DNA of 41,873 nt from assembly GCF_004168625.1 (NCBI RefSeq), contig NZ_SDWW01000042.1, positions 1 to 41,873 on the forward strand, read 5' to 3'. The stretch comes from Pengzhenrongella frigida. Its GTDB lineage: Bacteria > Actinomycetota > Actinomycetes > Actinomycetales > Cellulomonadaceae. The position numbers and the translations under genes were made by a program. The notes under the pieces were generated by a model. That model was not told the DNA's origin and made no database searches. It was given only the letters and a program-made list of their open reading frames with translations. This document shows, piece by piece, positions 14,507-22,599 of the stretch (position 1 is the stretch's first letter; each line of letters starts with the position of its first letter).

Positions 14507-17245
14507 TCAGAGCTGCAGCAGCCGCCAGATCCGGTCGCGCGACATCGGCAGCTCGAACGGTCGGACCCCGATCGCGTCCCGAACCGCGTTCGCGAGCGCC
14601 GGCGCGACCGGGTTGTAGGTGGACTCGCTCATCGACTTGGCGCCGTACGGGCCGAGGGAGTCGGTCGTGCTCGCGAAGTAGATCTCCGTGACCGGGACGT
14701 CGGCCAGCTGGGGCACGTGGTAGCTGCGCAGCACCCGGGTGGTGACGGTGCCGGCGCCGTCGAGCACGATCTCCTCGTACAGCGAGGTCCCGATCGCCTG
14801 CGCCACCCCGCCCTCGATCTGTCCGCGGCACTGCTCGGGGTTCATCACGACGCCGGCGTCGGCGGCCTGGATCGACTGCAGGATGCGCACCTCGCCGGTC
14901 TGCGTGTCCACCGCCACCCGGAACGCGTGCACGTTGAAGGCGAGCGACCGCACGGCGCCATCCTCCGCGCCCTTGGCCTCGAGCCCGGTCGCGCCGGCGA
15001 GCTCGGTCAGCGGCAGGAAGACCGACCCGGACCGCAGCCCGGTCGGCTCCGGTGTCCAGGACTCGGCCGGCAGCCCCGTCCGGGCGGCGGCGGTGAGCTG
15101 CAGCTGCTCGATGAGGGCGGTGGCGGCCGCGAGCACGGCCTTGCCTGCGACCGTGATCCCGGCCGACCCGTACGCGCCGGTGTCGTAGTCGGCGACGTCC
15201 GTGTCCGACTGCCGGATGTGGACCCGGTCCGCCGTGGTGTTCAGCGCGGTCGCCGCGATCTGAGCGTGCACGGTGGTCGTCCCGTTGCCGAACTCGACCG
15301 TCCCGATCCCCAGCGTGTAGGTGCCGGCGGGGTCCAGCCGGATCGAGGCCTGGGAGAAGTGCCCGCGCGGGGGCATCGTGGCGATCATGGCCGACGCCAT
15401 CCCGGCGCCGACCCGCCACTGCGGTCCGGCCGGCGCTTCGACGCCGTTGCCGCGCGTGAGGGCGGCCTCGGCCAGGTCCAGGCACTGGTCCAGGCCGTAG
15501 CTGCCGATGATCAGGTCGGCGCCCTCGACCTCGGTCACCACGAGCGGGTCCGTCGGGCCGATCGAGTTGAGCCGCCGCAGGTCGAACGGGCTGATGCCGA
15601 GCCTGCGCGCGAGCTCGTCGAGGGCGGACTCGATCCCGAAGATCACCTGGCCGAGGCCGTACCCCCGGAACGCCCCCGACGGCGGGTTGTTCGTGTAGAC
15701 GCACCGCGCGTCGACCCGCTTGTGGGGGACGGCGTACAGGCTGACCGACTCCGAGCAGCCGTGGTACATCACCCCGGGCCCGTGGTTCCCGTACGCCCCG
15801 GTGTCGGACAGGACCTCGAGCCCGAGCGCGGTGAGCCGCCCGTCCTGCGTCGCGCCGAGCGTGACGGTGACCTCGAACGGGTGCCGCACCGGCGAGATCG
15901 TCATCTCGTCGGTGCGGGTGAACTCGTACTGCACCGGCCGGCCGGTCGTCAGGACCGCCAGGGTGACGATGTCCTCGGTCAGGATCTCCTGCTTGCCACC
16001 GAAGCCGCCACCGACCCGGGCCGCGAACACGCGCACCTTGGCCGGTTCGAGGGCGAAGATCCGACAGATCTCCTTGTGCACCAGGAACGGCACCTGCGTG
16101 GCCGTGCGCAGCACGAGCCGACCGTCCTCGATCCAGCCGATGGTCGCGTGCGTCTCGAGCTGGACGTGCGCCACCCGCTGCGTCTGCCACGTGCCGGTGA
16201 CGACGGTCGTGGCCTCGGCCAGGCCCGCGGCGAGGTCGCCGTGCTCGCCGTGCATCTCGGCGACCAGGTTGCGGCGGGGGTCGGCGAGCCGGGACGTGGC
16301 CGCGTCCTTGTCCCCGTGCACCAGCGCGGCGCCGGGGGCGAGGGCCGCCCGCGGGTCGAACACCGCCGGGAGCTCGTCGTAGTCGACCGCGATCAGGGCG
16401 CACGCCTGTTCGGCGATGGCCACCGTGTCGGCGACCACCGCCGCGACCCGCTGCCCGCGGAACCGCACGACGTCGTCGAGCACGAGCGAGTCGTCGGGGT
16501 CATCCAGGCGGCTCTCGTGGCGCGCCGAGGAGTAGAGCGTCGCGGGGGAGTCCACGTGGGTGAGGACCGCGTGCACCCCGGGAAGGGCGGCGGCGGCACG
16601 GGTGTCGATCCGGGTGATGCGGGCATGCGCGTGCGGGCTGGCGAGCACGGCCAGGTGAAGCAGTCCGGGCACCGCGATGTCCAGCGTGTACGGCTCCTGG
16701 CCGCTGACGATCCGGGTGCTCGCGGGCGCGGGATGGGACGTGCCCACCCGGCCGCAGGCGCGGGCGGCGGCGGCGCGCGAGGTGGCCGGGTCGGGTTCGC
16801 GGGGCTCGCCGACCCGACGGTGGGTGCCGCGCACGGCGTCCTCGATCGCGCGATAGCCGGTGCACCGGCACAGGTTGCCGCTGAGCATGCGCGGCAGCGC
16901 GTCGAGCTCGTCGGCGTCCAGCGTGGAGGCGGTGACGATCATGCCGGGGGTGCAGAACCCGCACTGGAAGCCCGCCGCGTCGACGAAGCGCTGCTGGAGC
17001 GGGGAGAGGTCGCCGTCGCGGCCGAGACCGGCGACGGTCGTGACCGCCGCGCCCTCCGCCCGGCCGGCCGGGTAGAGGCACGAGTGCACCGGGACGCCGT
17101 CGAGCAGGACCGAGCAGGCTCCGCAGTCGCCCGTGTCGCAGCCCTTCTTCACCTCGAAGTGCGCGCGATCGCGCAGGAACGTGCGTAGCGACTGTCCTGG
17201 TGCGGCGACCGCGTCGACGGTCTCGCCGTTGATCGAGAGCTTCAT
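14507..17245 (-). CDS. Molybdenum hydroxylase, fused [2Fe-2S] and molybdopterin subunit (xanthine dehydrogenase/aldehyde oxidoreductase family)
   Basis: A 912-residue protein. The N-terminal plant-type [2Fe-2S] domain has Cys36, Cys41, Cys44 and Cys56. The second helical [2Fe-2S] domain has Cys95, Cys98, Cys126 and Cys128. The large molybdopterin domain contains ARVGGGFGGKQ near 410, SGAFRGYGLGQ, and near the C-terminus GAKSMSESTYNP, where Glu874 aligns with the catalytic Glu. The iron-sulfur plus molybdenum fusion without an internal FAD domain resembles Desulfovibrio aldehyde oxidoreductase (about 907 residues), yet an FAD subunit gene precedes it. Purine oxidation is plausible but the substrate is not shown. 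Start ATG 17245 overlaps the FAD-subunit stop by four bases. Confidence 0.88.
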   Translation of the reverse strand: MKLSINGETVDAVAAPGQSLRTFLRDRAHFEVKKGCDTGDCGACSVLLDGVPVHSCLYPAGRAEGAAVTTVAGLGRDGDLSPLQQRFVDAAGFQCGFCTPGMIVTASTLDADELDALPRMLSGNLCRCTGYRAIEDAVRGTHRRVGEPREPDPATSRAAAARACGRVGTSHPAPASTRIVSGQEPYTLDIAVPGLLHLAVLASPHAHARITRIDTRAAAALPGVHAVLTHVDSPATLYSSARHESRLDDPDDSLVLDDVVRFRGQRVAAVVADTVAIAEQACALIAVDYDELPAVFDPRAALAPGAALVHGDKDAATSRLADPRRNLVAEMHGEHGDLAAGLAEATTVVTGTWQTQRVAHVQLETHATIGWIEDGRLVLRTATQVPFLVHKEICRIFALEPAKVRVFAARVGGGFGGKQEILTEDIVTLAVLTTGRPVQYEFTRTDEMTISPVRHPFEVTVTLGATQDGRLTALGLEVLSDTGAYGNHGPGVMYHGCSESVSLYAVPHKRVDARCVYTNNPPSGAFRGYGLGQVIFGIESALDELARRLGISPFDLRRLNSIGPTDPLVVTEVEGADLIIGSYGLDQCLDLAEAALTRGNGVEAPAGPQWRVGAGMASAMIATMPPRGHFSQASIRLDPAGTYTLGIGTVEFGNGTTTVHAQIAATALNTTADRVHIRQSDTDVADYDTGAYGSAGITVAGKAVLAAATALIEQLQLTAAARTGLPAESWTPEPTGLRSGSVFLPLTELAGATGLEAKGAEDGAVRSLAFNVHAFRVAVDTQTGEVRILQSIQAADAGVVMNPEQCRGQIEGGVAQAIGTSLYEEIVLDGAGTVTTRVLRSYHVPQLADVPVTEIYFASTTDSLGPYGAKSMSESTYNPVAPALANAVRDAIGVRPFELPMSRDRIWRLLQL

Positions 17246-18060
17246 GCCACCGACCTGTCCTCGAGCTCGGTGCGGATCTCCTCGCCGAGCACCGCGCTCA
17301 CGGCGCGTCGCCAGTCGGCCGCACCGTGCGGGTCGGTGAACCAGGAGCCGATGGCGTCGAGGTCCGCGCGCAGCTCGGCGGCGGTGGGTAGCGACGGGTA
17401 GCGCAGCAGCTCGGGCCGCACGGTCGCCCCGGTCACGGCGAGCAGGAAGCCACCGTCCGGGTCGAGCCGGCCCACCAGGACGGCGCCCGACCGGCCCAGC
17501 GGGGACAGGGCGATCTTGCGGTACGCGGTCCGGGCGCGCAGCGCGGCGAGGGGGAGGTGGATCGATCGCAGGACGTCCCCGGGTTCGAGCACGTTCGTCA
17601 TGTTCCCGGTCACGAACTCGCTCGCCGGCAGGACCTCGTCCTGGCCGTCGCGACGCCAGACCAGGAGCTCGGCGTCGAGCGCGACCGCCAGTGCGGTCAT
17701 CGGTCCCGCGGGCAGCGAGGTGCAGAGGTTGCCGCCGACGGTCGCGACGTTCCAGATCTTGAAGGAGCCGAACAGGGCGCCGCAGCACTCGAGAAACAGG
17801 GGCTGGGCGGTCCATCCGGGCACCGCGGGCAGCCGGGACAGCGCGGCGAGGGTGCAGGTCGCGGCGATCTCGAGGCCGTCGTCGGAGATCACCAGGGCGG
17901 GCCACCCCAGGCTGAGCAGGTCGACGAGCCCCACGAGCTCGGGCCGCGGAGAGGCGAACAGCTCGGAGCCGCCGGCCAGCGGGGCGACGCCCGGGCCGAG
18001 CAGGCGCAGGTCGTCGCGGCTTCGCGCCGGGGTGATCGACGCCACGGTGTTCAGGTCCAT
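17242..18060 (-). CDS. Molybdenum hydroxylase FAD-binding subunit
   Basis: A 272-residue subunit of the xanthine-dehydrogenase medium-chain type. PLAGGSELFAS corresponds to the first FAD loop and IWNVATVGGNLCTSLPAGPM to the second, which contacts the flavin and pyrophosphate. A CO_deh_flav_C-like C-terminal region follows. It passes electrons from the iron-sulfur clusters to NAD or another acceptor. Start ATG 18060 is preceded by an AGAGGA Shine-Dalgarno; an upstream in-frame GTG at 18078 is less likely. It is first in a two-gene minus-strand operon, coupled by ATGA to the fused catalytic subunit. A 12-bp hairpin lies about 40 bases upstream. Confidence 0.86.
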   Translation of the reverse strand: MDLNTVASITPARSRDDLRLLGPGVAPLAGGSELFASPRPELVGLVDLLSLGWPALVISDDGLEIAATCTLAALSRLPAVPGWTAQPLFLECCGALFGSFKIWNVATVGGNLCTSLPAGPMTALAVALDAELLVWRRDGQDEVLPASEFVTGNMTNVLEPGDVLRSIHLPLAALRARTAYRKIALSPLGRSGAVLVGRLDPDGGFLLAVTGATVRPELLRYPSLPTAAELRADLDAIGSWFTDPHGAADWRRAVSAVLGEEIRTELEDRSVA

Positions 18061-18096
18061 CAGCTCGTCCTCTCGCACCCGGTGGCCGCTCGGCGA

Positions 18097-18129
18097 ACCA
18101 TCAGGCCCGGCGCCGACGGGCCTGATGGT
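18097..18129 (-). promoter_or_regulatory. 12-bp inverted repeat upstream of the hydroxylase operon
   Basis: ACCATCAGGCCC and GGGCCTGATGGT pair perfectly around a nine-base centre. On the minus strand it sits just downstream of a possible -10 (TAGGGT, about 18132-18137) and upstream of the FAD subunit gene. It may be an operator or a leader hairpin. Confidence 0.5.
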
Positions 18130-18143
18130 CCGACCCTAACGCG

Positions 18144-18177
18144 CCACGTCGGGCCCGCTTCCGCGGACCCGACGTGG
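18144..18177 (-). terminator. Hairpin terminator after the symporter gene
   Basis: A 15-bp stem with one mismatch (18144-18158 with 18163-18177) and a four-base loop begins seven bases past the symporter stop. There is no T-tract, but the strength and place suggest termination. Confidence 0.55.
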
Positions 18178-18183
18178 ACTCTG

Positions 18184-19614
18184 TCACCGTGCTTGGTGCC
18201 CGACGGTGAGCGGTGACCCGCGCTCCGCCGTCGTGGGTGCGACCGGCTCCACGGCCGGGGTGGGCGGGCCGAACGGGTCGTCGGCGAACGGGTTCGCGGC
18301 CTTGGACGAGGTGAAGACCGACAGGTCGAGAAGACCTTCGCGCTTCGCCACGATGGTCGGGATCACGGTCTGGCCCGCGACGTTGACCGCCGTGCGCCCC
18401 ATGTCGAGGATCGGGTCGATCGCGAGCAGCAGCCCGACCCCCTCGAGCGGGAGGCCGAGGGTGGACAGCGTCAGGGTGAGCATGACCAGCGCGCCGGTGA
18501 GCCCGGCCGTGGCCGCCGAACCGACGACCGACACGAACGCGATGAGCACGTAGTCCCAGATCGACAGGTCGATGCCGAAGACCTGGGCGATGAAGATGGC
18601 GGACAGGGCGGGGTAGACCGCGGCGCAGCCGTCCATCTTGGTGGTCGCACCGAAGGGCACCGCGAACGCCGCGTACTCCTTGGGGACCCCGAGGTTCGCC
18701 ACGGTGACGCGCTCGGTCACGGGCAGGGTGCCGAGCGAAGAACGCGAGACGAACGCGAGCTGGATCGCCGGCCAGGCGCCCGCGAACCAGCGCACCGGCG
18801 ACAGACCGTTCAGCTTCAGGATCAGCGGGTACAGCCCGAAGAGCACCAGCGCGAGCCCGAGGTACACCGCGACCGCGAAGATCCCGAGCGGGCCGAGCAG
18901 CTCCCAGCCGTAGCTCGCGACCGCGTTGCCGAGCAGGCCGACGGTGCCGAGCGGCGCGAGCCGGATCAACCACCACAGCACCGTCTGGATGATGGCGAGG
19001 ACCGACCGGTTCACGGAGAGGAACGGTTCGGCGGCCGCGCCGACCTTGAGCGCCGCGAAGCCCAGCACGAGCGCGATCACGACGAGCTGCAGGGCGTTGA
19101 AGGACAACCCGGTGCTGGCGGCCGCGACGACGCCGTCGGCCCCCGGCTCCAGGTGCGTGGTCGCACTCAGACCGAGGAAGTTGGCCGGCAGCAGACCGGT
19201 GAGGAAGTCGAGCCAGGAGCCGGTGCGGTCGGGGACCGCGCCGTCCTGCGGGGTGAGGCTGGTGCTGAGCCCGGGCCGCAGGACCAGGCCGAGGGTGATC
19301 CCGATCAGGACGGATGCCAGGGCCGTGATCGCGAACCAGAGCAACGTCTGCCCGGCCAGCCGGGCGGCGTTGGTGACGTTGCGCAGGTTCGCGACCGAGG
19401 CGATGATCGCGGTGAGGATGAGCGGCGGGACCAGCGCCCGGAGCAGCAGGACGAACGAGCTGCCGATGGTGGACAGCGTCACGGTGAGGCCGTTGTCGGC
19501 GCCGTCACCGGCCGGTCCGATCGAGCGGGCGAGGACGCCCAGGGCGACGCCCAGGACGAGGGCGACAAGGATCTGGATGCCGAACGAGGGCAGCCGAAGG
19601 CGGCGAACAGCCAT
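18184..19614 (-). CDS. Dicarboxylate/amino acid:cation symporter (DAACS family)
   Basis: A 476-residue integral membrane protein of the GltP/DctA type. Family motifs are SRSSLGTLP (290-298), the serine-rich re-entrant loop; GATTKMDG (322-329), in place of GATINMDG; and DMGRTAVNV (404-412), which binds substrate and cation. Members take up glutamate, aspartate or C4-dicarboxylates with Na+ or H+. About eight hydrophobic segments and two hairpin loops are visible. The hydrophilic tail from about 445 is Pro-rich. It is monocistronic, transcribed away from the TetR gene, with a hairpin terminator downstream. The 190 bases between it and the TetR stop hold no recognised element beyond a 6-bp hairpin at 19669-19684. 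Confidence 0.9.
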   Translation of the reverse strand: MAVRRLRLPSFGIQILVALVLGVALGVLARSIGPAGDGADNGLTVTLSTIGSSFVLLLRALVPPLILTAIIASVANLRNVTNAARLAGQTLLWFAITALASVLIGITLGLVLRPGLSTSLTPQDGAVPDRTGSWLDFLTGLLPANFLGLSATTHLEPGADGVVAAASTGLSFNALQLVVIALVLGFAALKVGAAAEPFLSVNRSVLAIIQTVLWWLIRLAPLGTVGLLGNAVASYGWELLGPLGIFAVAVYLGLALVLFGLYPLILKLNGLSPVRWFAGAWPAIQLAFVSRSSLGTLPVTERVTVANLGVPKEYAAFAVPFGATTKMDGCAAVYPALSAIFIAQVFGIDLSIWDYVLIAFVSVVGSAATAGLTGALVMLTLTLSTLGLPLEGVGLLLAIDPILDMGRTAVNVAGQTVIPTIVAKREGLLDLSVFTSSKAANPFADDPFGPPTPAVEPVAPTTAERGSPLTVGHQAR

Positions 19615-19804
19615 GAGGGGGAGAGCCTTCCGGAGGGGTCAGGTCGTGCGGGGCGCGACAGCGCCACCGACTTCGCGTCAGCGAAGATTCGTCGGGTGCT
19701 CGACGTTGCGACAGGACCCGCTCGCCTGACGTCGAAGATCGACGTGGAGGCGGGAGGAGAGGTTCCAGGGATTGCGCATGAGGTGAGTCATCCTACGACT
19801 TGCC

Positions 19805-20425
19805 TCACGCCGGCGTGACGCCGGGCTCGTCCACCGGGCTGAACCAGGAGCGGACCAGGGCTTCTGCTGCCGCCAAGATCGCGAGCTGCTCGACCCGGTC
19901 GACCCGGTCGAGCAGCATCGCGCTCGTCGACATTGCGGCGATCGTCCGGGCGCGCTGGTCCACCACGCCGGCCCCGACGCGGGGGTCGCCCGCGATGGTC
20001 AGGGCCTGCCGGAGCGCCGCGGTGAACTCGTCCCAGTACGCGGCGACGAACTCCCGGGCGGCTTCGTCCTGGCCCGCGAGACCGGCGGCGCAGCCCACGA
20101 GCAGGCAGCCACGGCGCGCCGCGTCGTCGGGGAGGGACTCGATGGCGACCCGGACGGACGAGAGGTACCGCAGCACCGCGTCGGCGCCCGCTGGCTCGGT
20201 GCGCAGAACGCGAAGGCGGGGCCGGATGACCGTGTCGAGGTAGTCGTCGAGCGCGACGTCGAAGAGCCCGCGCTTGCTCCCGAAGCAGTGGTAGAGGCTC
20301 GACCGGTGCAGCCCGGTCGCACTCTCGAGCTGCGCGATCGAGGTCCCCTCGAAGCCCCGCACCCAGAAGAGGTCCCGGGCGCTGCGCACCACCGTGGTCC
20401 GGTCGAAGAGCGGGGTCCTGCCCAT
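19805..20425 (-). CDS. TetR-family transcriptional regulator
   Basis: A 206-residue protein with an N-terminal TetR helix-turn-helix (GTSIAQLESATGLHRSSLYH, residues 27-46, then FGSKRGLFDVAL) and a variable all-helical ligand domain. It is divergent from the NADP-dependent oxidoreductase 118 bases away. This is the usual arrangement of a local repressor with its target, and the shared gap contains a candidate operator. The ATG is preceded by GGAGG five bases upstream. The ligand is probably an electrophile or carbonyl compound related to the reductase substrate, but this is inference. Confidence 0.88.
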   Translation of the reverse strand: MGRTPLFDRTTVVRSARDLFWVRGFEGTSIAQLESATGLHRSSLYHCFGSKRGLFDVALDDYLDTVIRPRLRVLRTEPAGADAVLRYLSSVRVAIESLPDDAARRGCLLVGCAAGLAGQDEAAREFVAAYWDEFTAALRQALTIAGDPRVGAGVVDQRARTIAAMSTSAMLLDRVDRVEQLAILAAAEALVRSWFSPVDEPGVTPA

Positions 20426-20498
20426 GATGACCTCCGTGCTCGACGGTTGCGGGGACGAGGGTTCCCTGCACTGCTCGGGGCCTCTCGGCCACGGAACC

Positions 20499-20523
20499 TA
20501 TAGTAGAACGATCAGTACACAAT
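20499..20523 (+). promoter_or_regulatory. Promoter and candidate TetR operator between the divergent genes
   Basis: A TATAGT -10 hexamer (20499-20504) reads towards the oxidoreductase and lies in an unusually A/T-rich stretch. The following AGAACGATCAGTAC is an imperfect dyad around CGATC. No good -35 is seen. Confidence 0.45.
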
Positions 20524-20543
20524 CTAGCGAGAGGCTCGCGCTC

Positions 20544-21569
20544 ATGGCGTTGCCCAGTGTCAGCACGCAGATCCAGCTCGTCGCGCGGCCCCAGGGCTGG
20601 CCGGTCGACGGCGACTTCCGGATGACCACGGTCGAGCTCGCCGAACCGGGACCCGGCCAGGTTCGGGTGGTGAACGAGTACATCTCCGTCGACCCGTACA
20701 TGCGTGGGCGGATGAACGACGTGAAGTCCTACGTCCCACCCTTCGCCCTGGGCGAGACCATGACCGGGGGAGCGGTCGGCCGCGTCGTGGCGTCCACGGT
20801 GGACGCGCTCAAGGTCGGCGACGTCGTCGTGCACCAGCTCGGCTGGCGCGACGTCGCGCAGGGCGACGCGGCGCAGTTCCGGGTCGTGCCCGAGGTCGCC
20901 GGCGTGCCGGTCTCCGCCAACCTCGGGGTGCTCGGCATGACGGCGCTCACCGCGTACGTCGGCCTGCTCGAGGTGGCCCAGATGGTCCCGGGCGACACCG
21001 TCTTCGTCTCCGGCGCTGCCGGTGCCGTGGGCTCCATGGTCGGGCAGATCGCGCGGCTCAAGGGCGCGGCGCGGGTCATCGGCTCGGCCGGGTCCGACGC
21101 GAAGGTTGCACTCCTGACCGGCCGGTACGGGTTCGACACCGCCTTCAACTACAAGAGCGGCCCGGTGACCGACCAGCTCGCGGCCGCAGCCCCGGACGGC
21201 ATCGACGTCTACTTCGACAACGTCGGCGGTGACCACCTCGAGGCCGCGATCGCCACCCTGAACGACGGCGGCCGTGCGGCGCTGTGCGGTGCGATCGCGC
21301 AGTACAACAGCACGGACGCTCCGGTCGGCCCGCGGAACATGGCCAACATCGTCGGTCGGGGACTGATGCTCAAGGGCTTCATCGTGGGCACGTACCTGCA
21401 GCACTACCCGGCGTTCGCCGCGGAGATGGCCGGCTGGCTCGCTGCGGGCGAGGTCGTGTTCGACGAGACGGTTGTCGACGGGATCGAGCACGCCGTCGAT
21501 GCCTTCGGGTCGTTGATGCGCGGCGCCAACACCGGCAAGATGCTCGTCCAGATCGCACGCCCGTCCTGA
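20544..21569 (+). CDS. NADP-dependent oxidoreductase, MDR superfamily (leukotriene B4 12-hydroxydehydrogenase / curA-like)
   Basis: A 341-residue zinc-free medium-chain reductase. The N-terminal GroES-like domain has YISVDPYMRGRMND, and the Rossmann domain has SGAAGAVGSMVGQIARLKGA (156-175) with YFDNVGGDHLEAA downstream. These are typical of the LTB4-dehydrogenase, 2-alkenal reductase and curcumin reductase group, which reduces alpha,beta-unsaturated carbonyls with NADPH. Start ATG 20544 has GAGAGG upstream. It is probably controlled by the divergent TetR. The right arm end of the gene overlaps the first repeat of the inverted-repeat element at 21568. Confidence 0.88.
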   Translation: MALPSVSTQIQLVARPQGWPVDGDFRMTTVELAEPGPGQVRVVNEYISVDPYMRGRMNDVKSYVPPFALGETMTGGAVGRVVASTVDALKVGDVVVHQLGWRDVAQGDAAQFRVVPEVAGVPVSANLGVLGMTALTAYVGLLEVAQMVPGDTVFVSGAAGAVGSMVGQIARLKGAARVIGSAGSDAKVALLTGRYGFDTAFNYKSGPVTDQLAAAAPDGIDVYFDNVGGDHLEAAIATLNDGGRAALCGAIAQYNSTDAPVGPRNMANIVGRGLMLKGFIVGTYLQHYPAFAAEMAGWLAAGEVVFDETVVDGIEHAVDAFGSLMRGANTGKMLVQIARPS

Positions 21570-21680
21570 CCACCGGTGATAACGGAACCATGCGCTCCGG
21601 CCGCGCATGGCGGTGCCGGGCCCAGCGCGCACCAAGAACGCCCTGACCAGAGGGGTGGGCTTCCGTTATCACCGATGGTC
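21568..21680. repeat. 113-bp inverted-repeat element (20-bp arms)
   Basis: The arm GACCACCGGTGATAACGGAA (21568-21587) and its near-perfect reverse complement at 21661-21680 (19 of 20, the inner 14 identical) bracket 73 bases. Those 73 bases contain a second small inverted repeat (CCATGCG/CGCATGG, 21588-21610). The left arm overlaps the oxidoreductase stop. It resembles a tiny non-autonomous element or paired binding sites; no transposase is nearby. Confidence 0.55.
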
Positions 21681-21703
21681 TGAGGTCTTCAGATCCTGGA
21701 ACC

Positions 21704-21737
21704 CGGTCATCCCCGTGGTAGACCACGGGGATGACCG
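21704..21737 (+). promoter_or_regulatory. 15-bp perfect hairpin or palindrome overlapping a start codon
   Basis: Arms 21704-21718 and 21723-21737 are exact complements around TAGA. The ATG at 21731 of the recombinase-like gene lies inside the right arm. Transcribed, it would hide the start; as DNA, it could be an operator. Confidence 0.6.
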
Positions 21738-22588
21738 ACCAGACTGCAGCGTCGCGCGCGCGAGGGCAGATGCCGAGCGCTCAGGGCCTGGTCGAGGTCT
21801 ACCTGGGTCAGCTCGAGGGCGCGGAGTCGACCGTGCGGCAGCGCCGGTGGGCGCTGCGCGACCTGCTGGCGTTCGTCGCCGAACAGGGGGAGCCCGCACA
21901 CCTGACCGGCCGGATGCTGCTCGACCCGGAGCTGCTGACCGCGTGGGTCACCCGGGCCGCCAACGATCCGGATGCCCCGGCGTCGCAGGCGGGGCTGCGC
22001 GCCCGCGCAGGTGCCGCCCGAGCACTGGATGGCTTCGCGCGCGCCCAGAACCTGCTCGGACCTGATGTCCACGCGCCCGCTCCGCTCACCCTGGCGGCGC
22101 CACCAGGGCCCGCCAAGACCGATCGGTCCGCGGCCAGGCACCTGCTCACGGTCGCCGCGGGCGCCGCGCCCTGGCCCGTGCACCCGGGAGTGTGGGCCCG
22201 GTTCGCGGCGCATGCGCATCTCGCGGCCGTCACCGGCTCCGGCGAGGGTGCCCTCGCGGCGCTGACGGTGCACGACCTCACGGCCACCGGATCGCTCCCG
22301 GGCGTCGAGCTGGACGATCGCGCCCGGCTGACCGTCGCCCGGTGGGTCGGGGTGCGGACCGCCCTCGTCGCGGACCTGCAGGGCAGCGACCCCGGGGCGC
22401 TGTGGCTCCGCGTGCATCCCTCGACCAACCCGCGCACCGGGAAGATCGCGCCCGCCGGTCTCGCGATCACCGCCCGCGGGCTGCGGATGGCGTTCACCCA
22501 CATGGTGGCGGCCGCCGCGGCCGTCGACGACCGGGTCGCCACGGTCCGGCCGCGTGACCTGCGTGCGCTGGGCCGGGAGCCCGTCTGA
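21731..22588 (+). CDS. Tyrosine-recombinase-like protein lacking catalytic residues
   Basis: A 285-residue protein whose layout follows a Xer/phage integrase. There is a helical core-binding domain (about 18-110, VEVYLGQLEGAESTVRQRRWALRDLLAFV) and a catalytic-like domain (about 150-285). The catalytic set is missing. The usual TGLR arginine position reads TGSGEG, the HxxR box reads RPRDLR, and the chain stops directly afterwards, so the His/Trp and nucleophilic Tyr are absent. It probably binds DNA without cutting, or is a domesticated relic. The nominal ATG 21731 has a poor ribosome site inside a hairpin; ATG 21770 with GAGGG is an alternative. Assignment is from pattern only. Confidence 0.6.
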   Translation: MTDQTAASRARGQMPSAQGLVEVYLGQLEGAESTVRQRRWALRDLLAFVAEQGEPAHLTGRMLLDPELLTAWVTRAANDPDAPASQAGLRARAGAARALDGFARAQNLLGPDVHAPAPLTLAAPPGPAKTDRSAARHLLTVAAGAAPWPVHPGVWARFAAHAHLAAVTGSGEGALAALTVHDLTATGSLPGVELDDRARLTVARWVGVRTALVADLQGSDPGALWLRVHPSTNPRTGKIAPAGLAITARGLRMAFTHMVAAAAAVDDRVATVRPRDLRALGREPV

Positions 22589-22599
22589 GCGGCCAGGCG

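Noticed and set aside
14060-17188. A plus-strand open frame of over 1000 codons across the hydroxylase genes
   Set aside because: It is antisense to the molybdenum hydroxylase subunit, has low-complexity Arg/Gly/Asp-rich translation and no recognisable motif.
21570-22590. Insertion sequence or active integrative element
   Set aside because: No transposase, no intact recombinase catalytic residues, no tRNA target and no clear direct repeats. Only a small inverted-repeat element and a dead recombinase relative are present.
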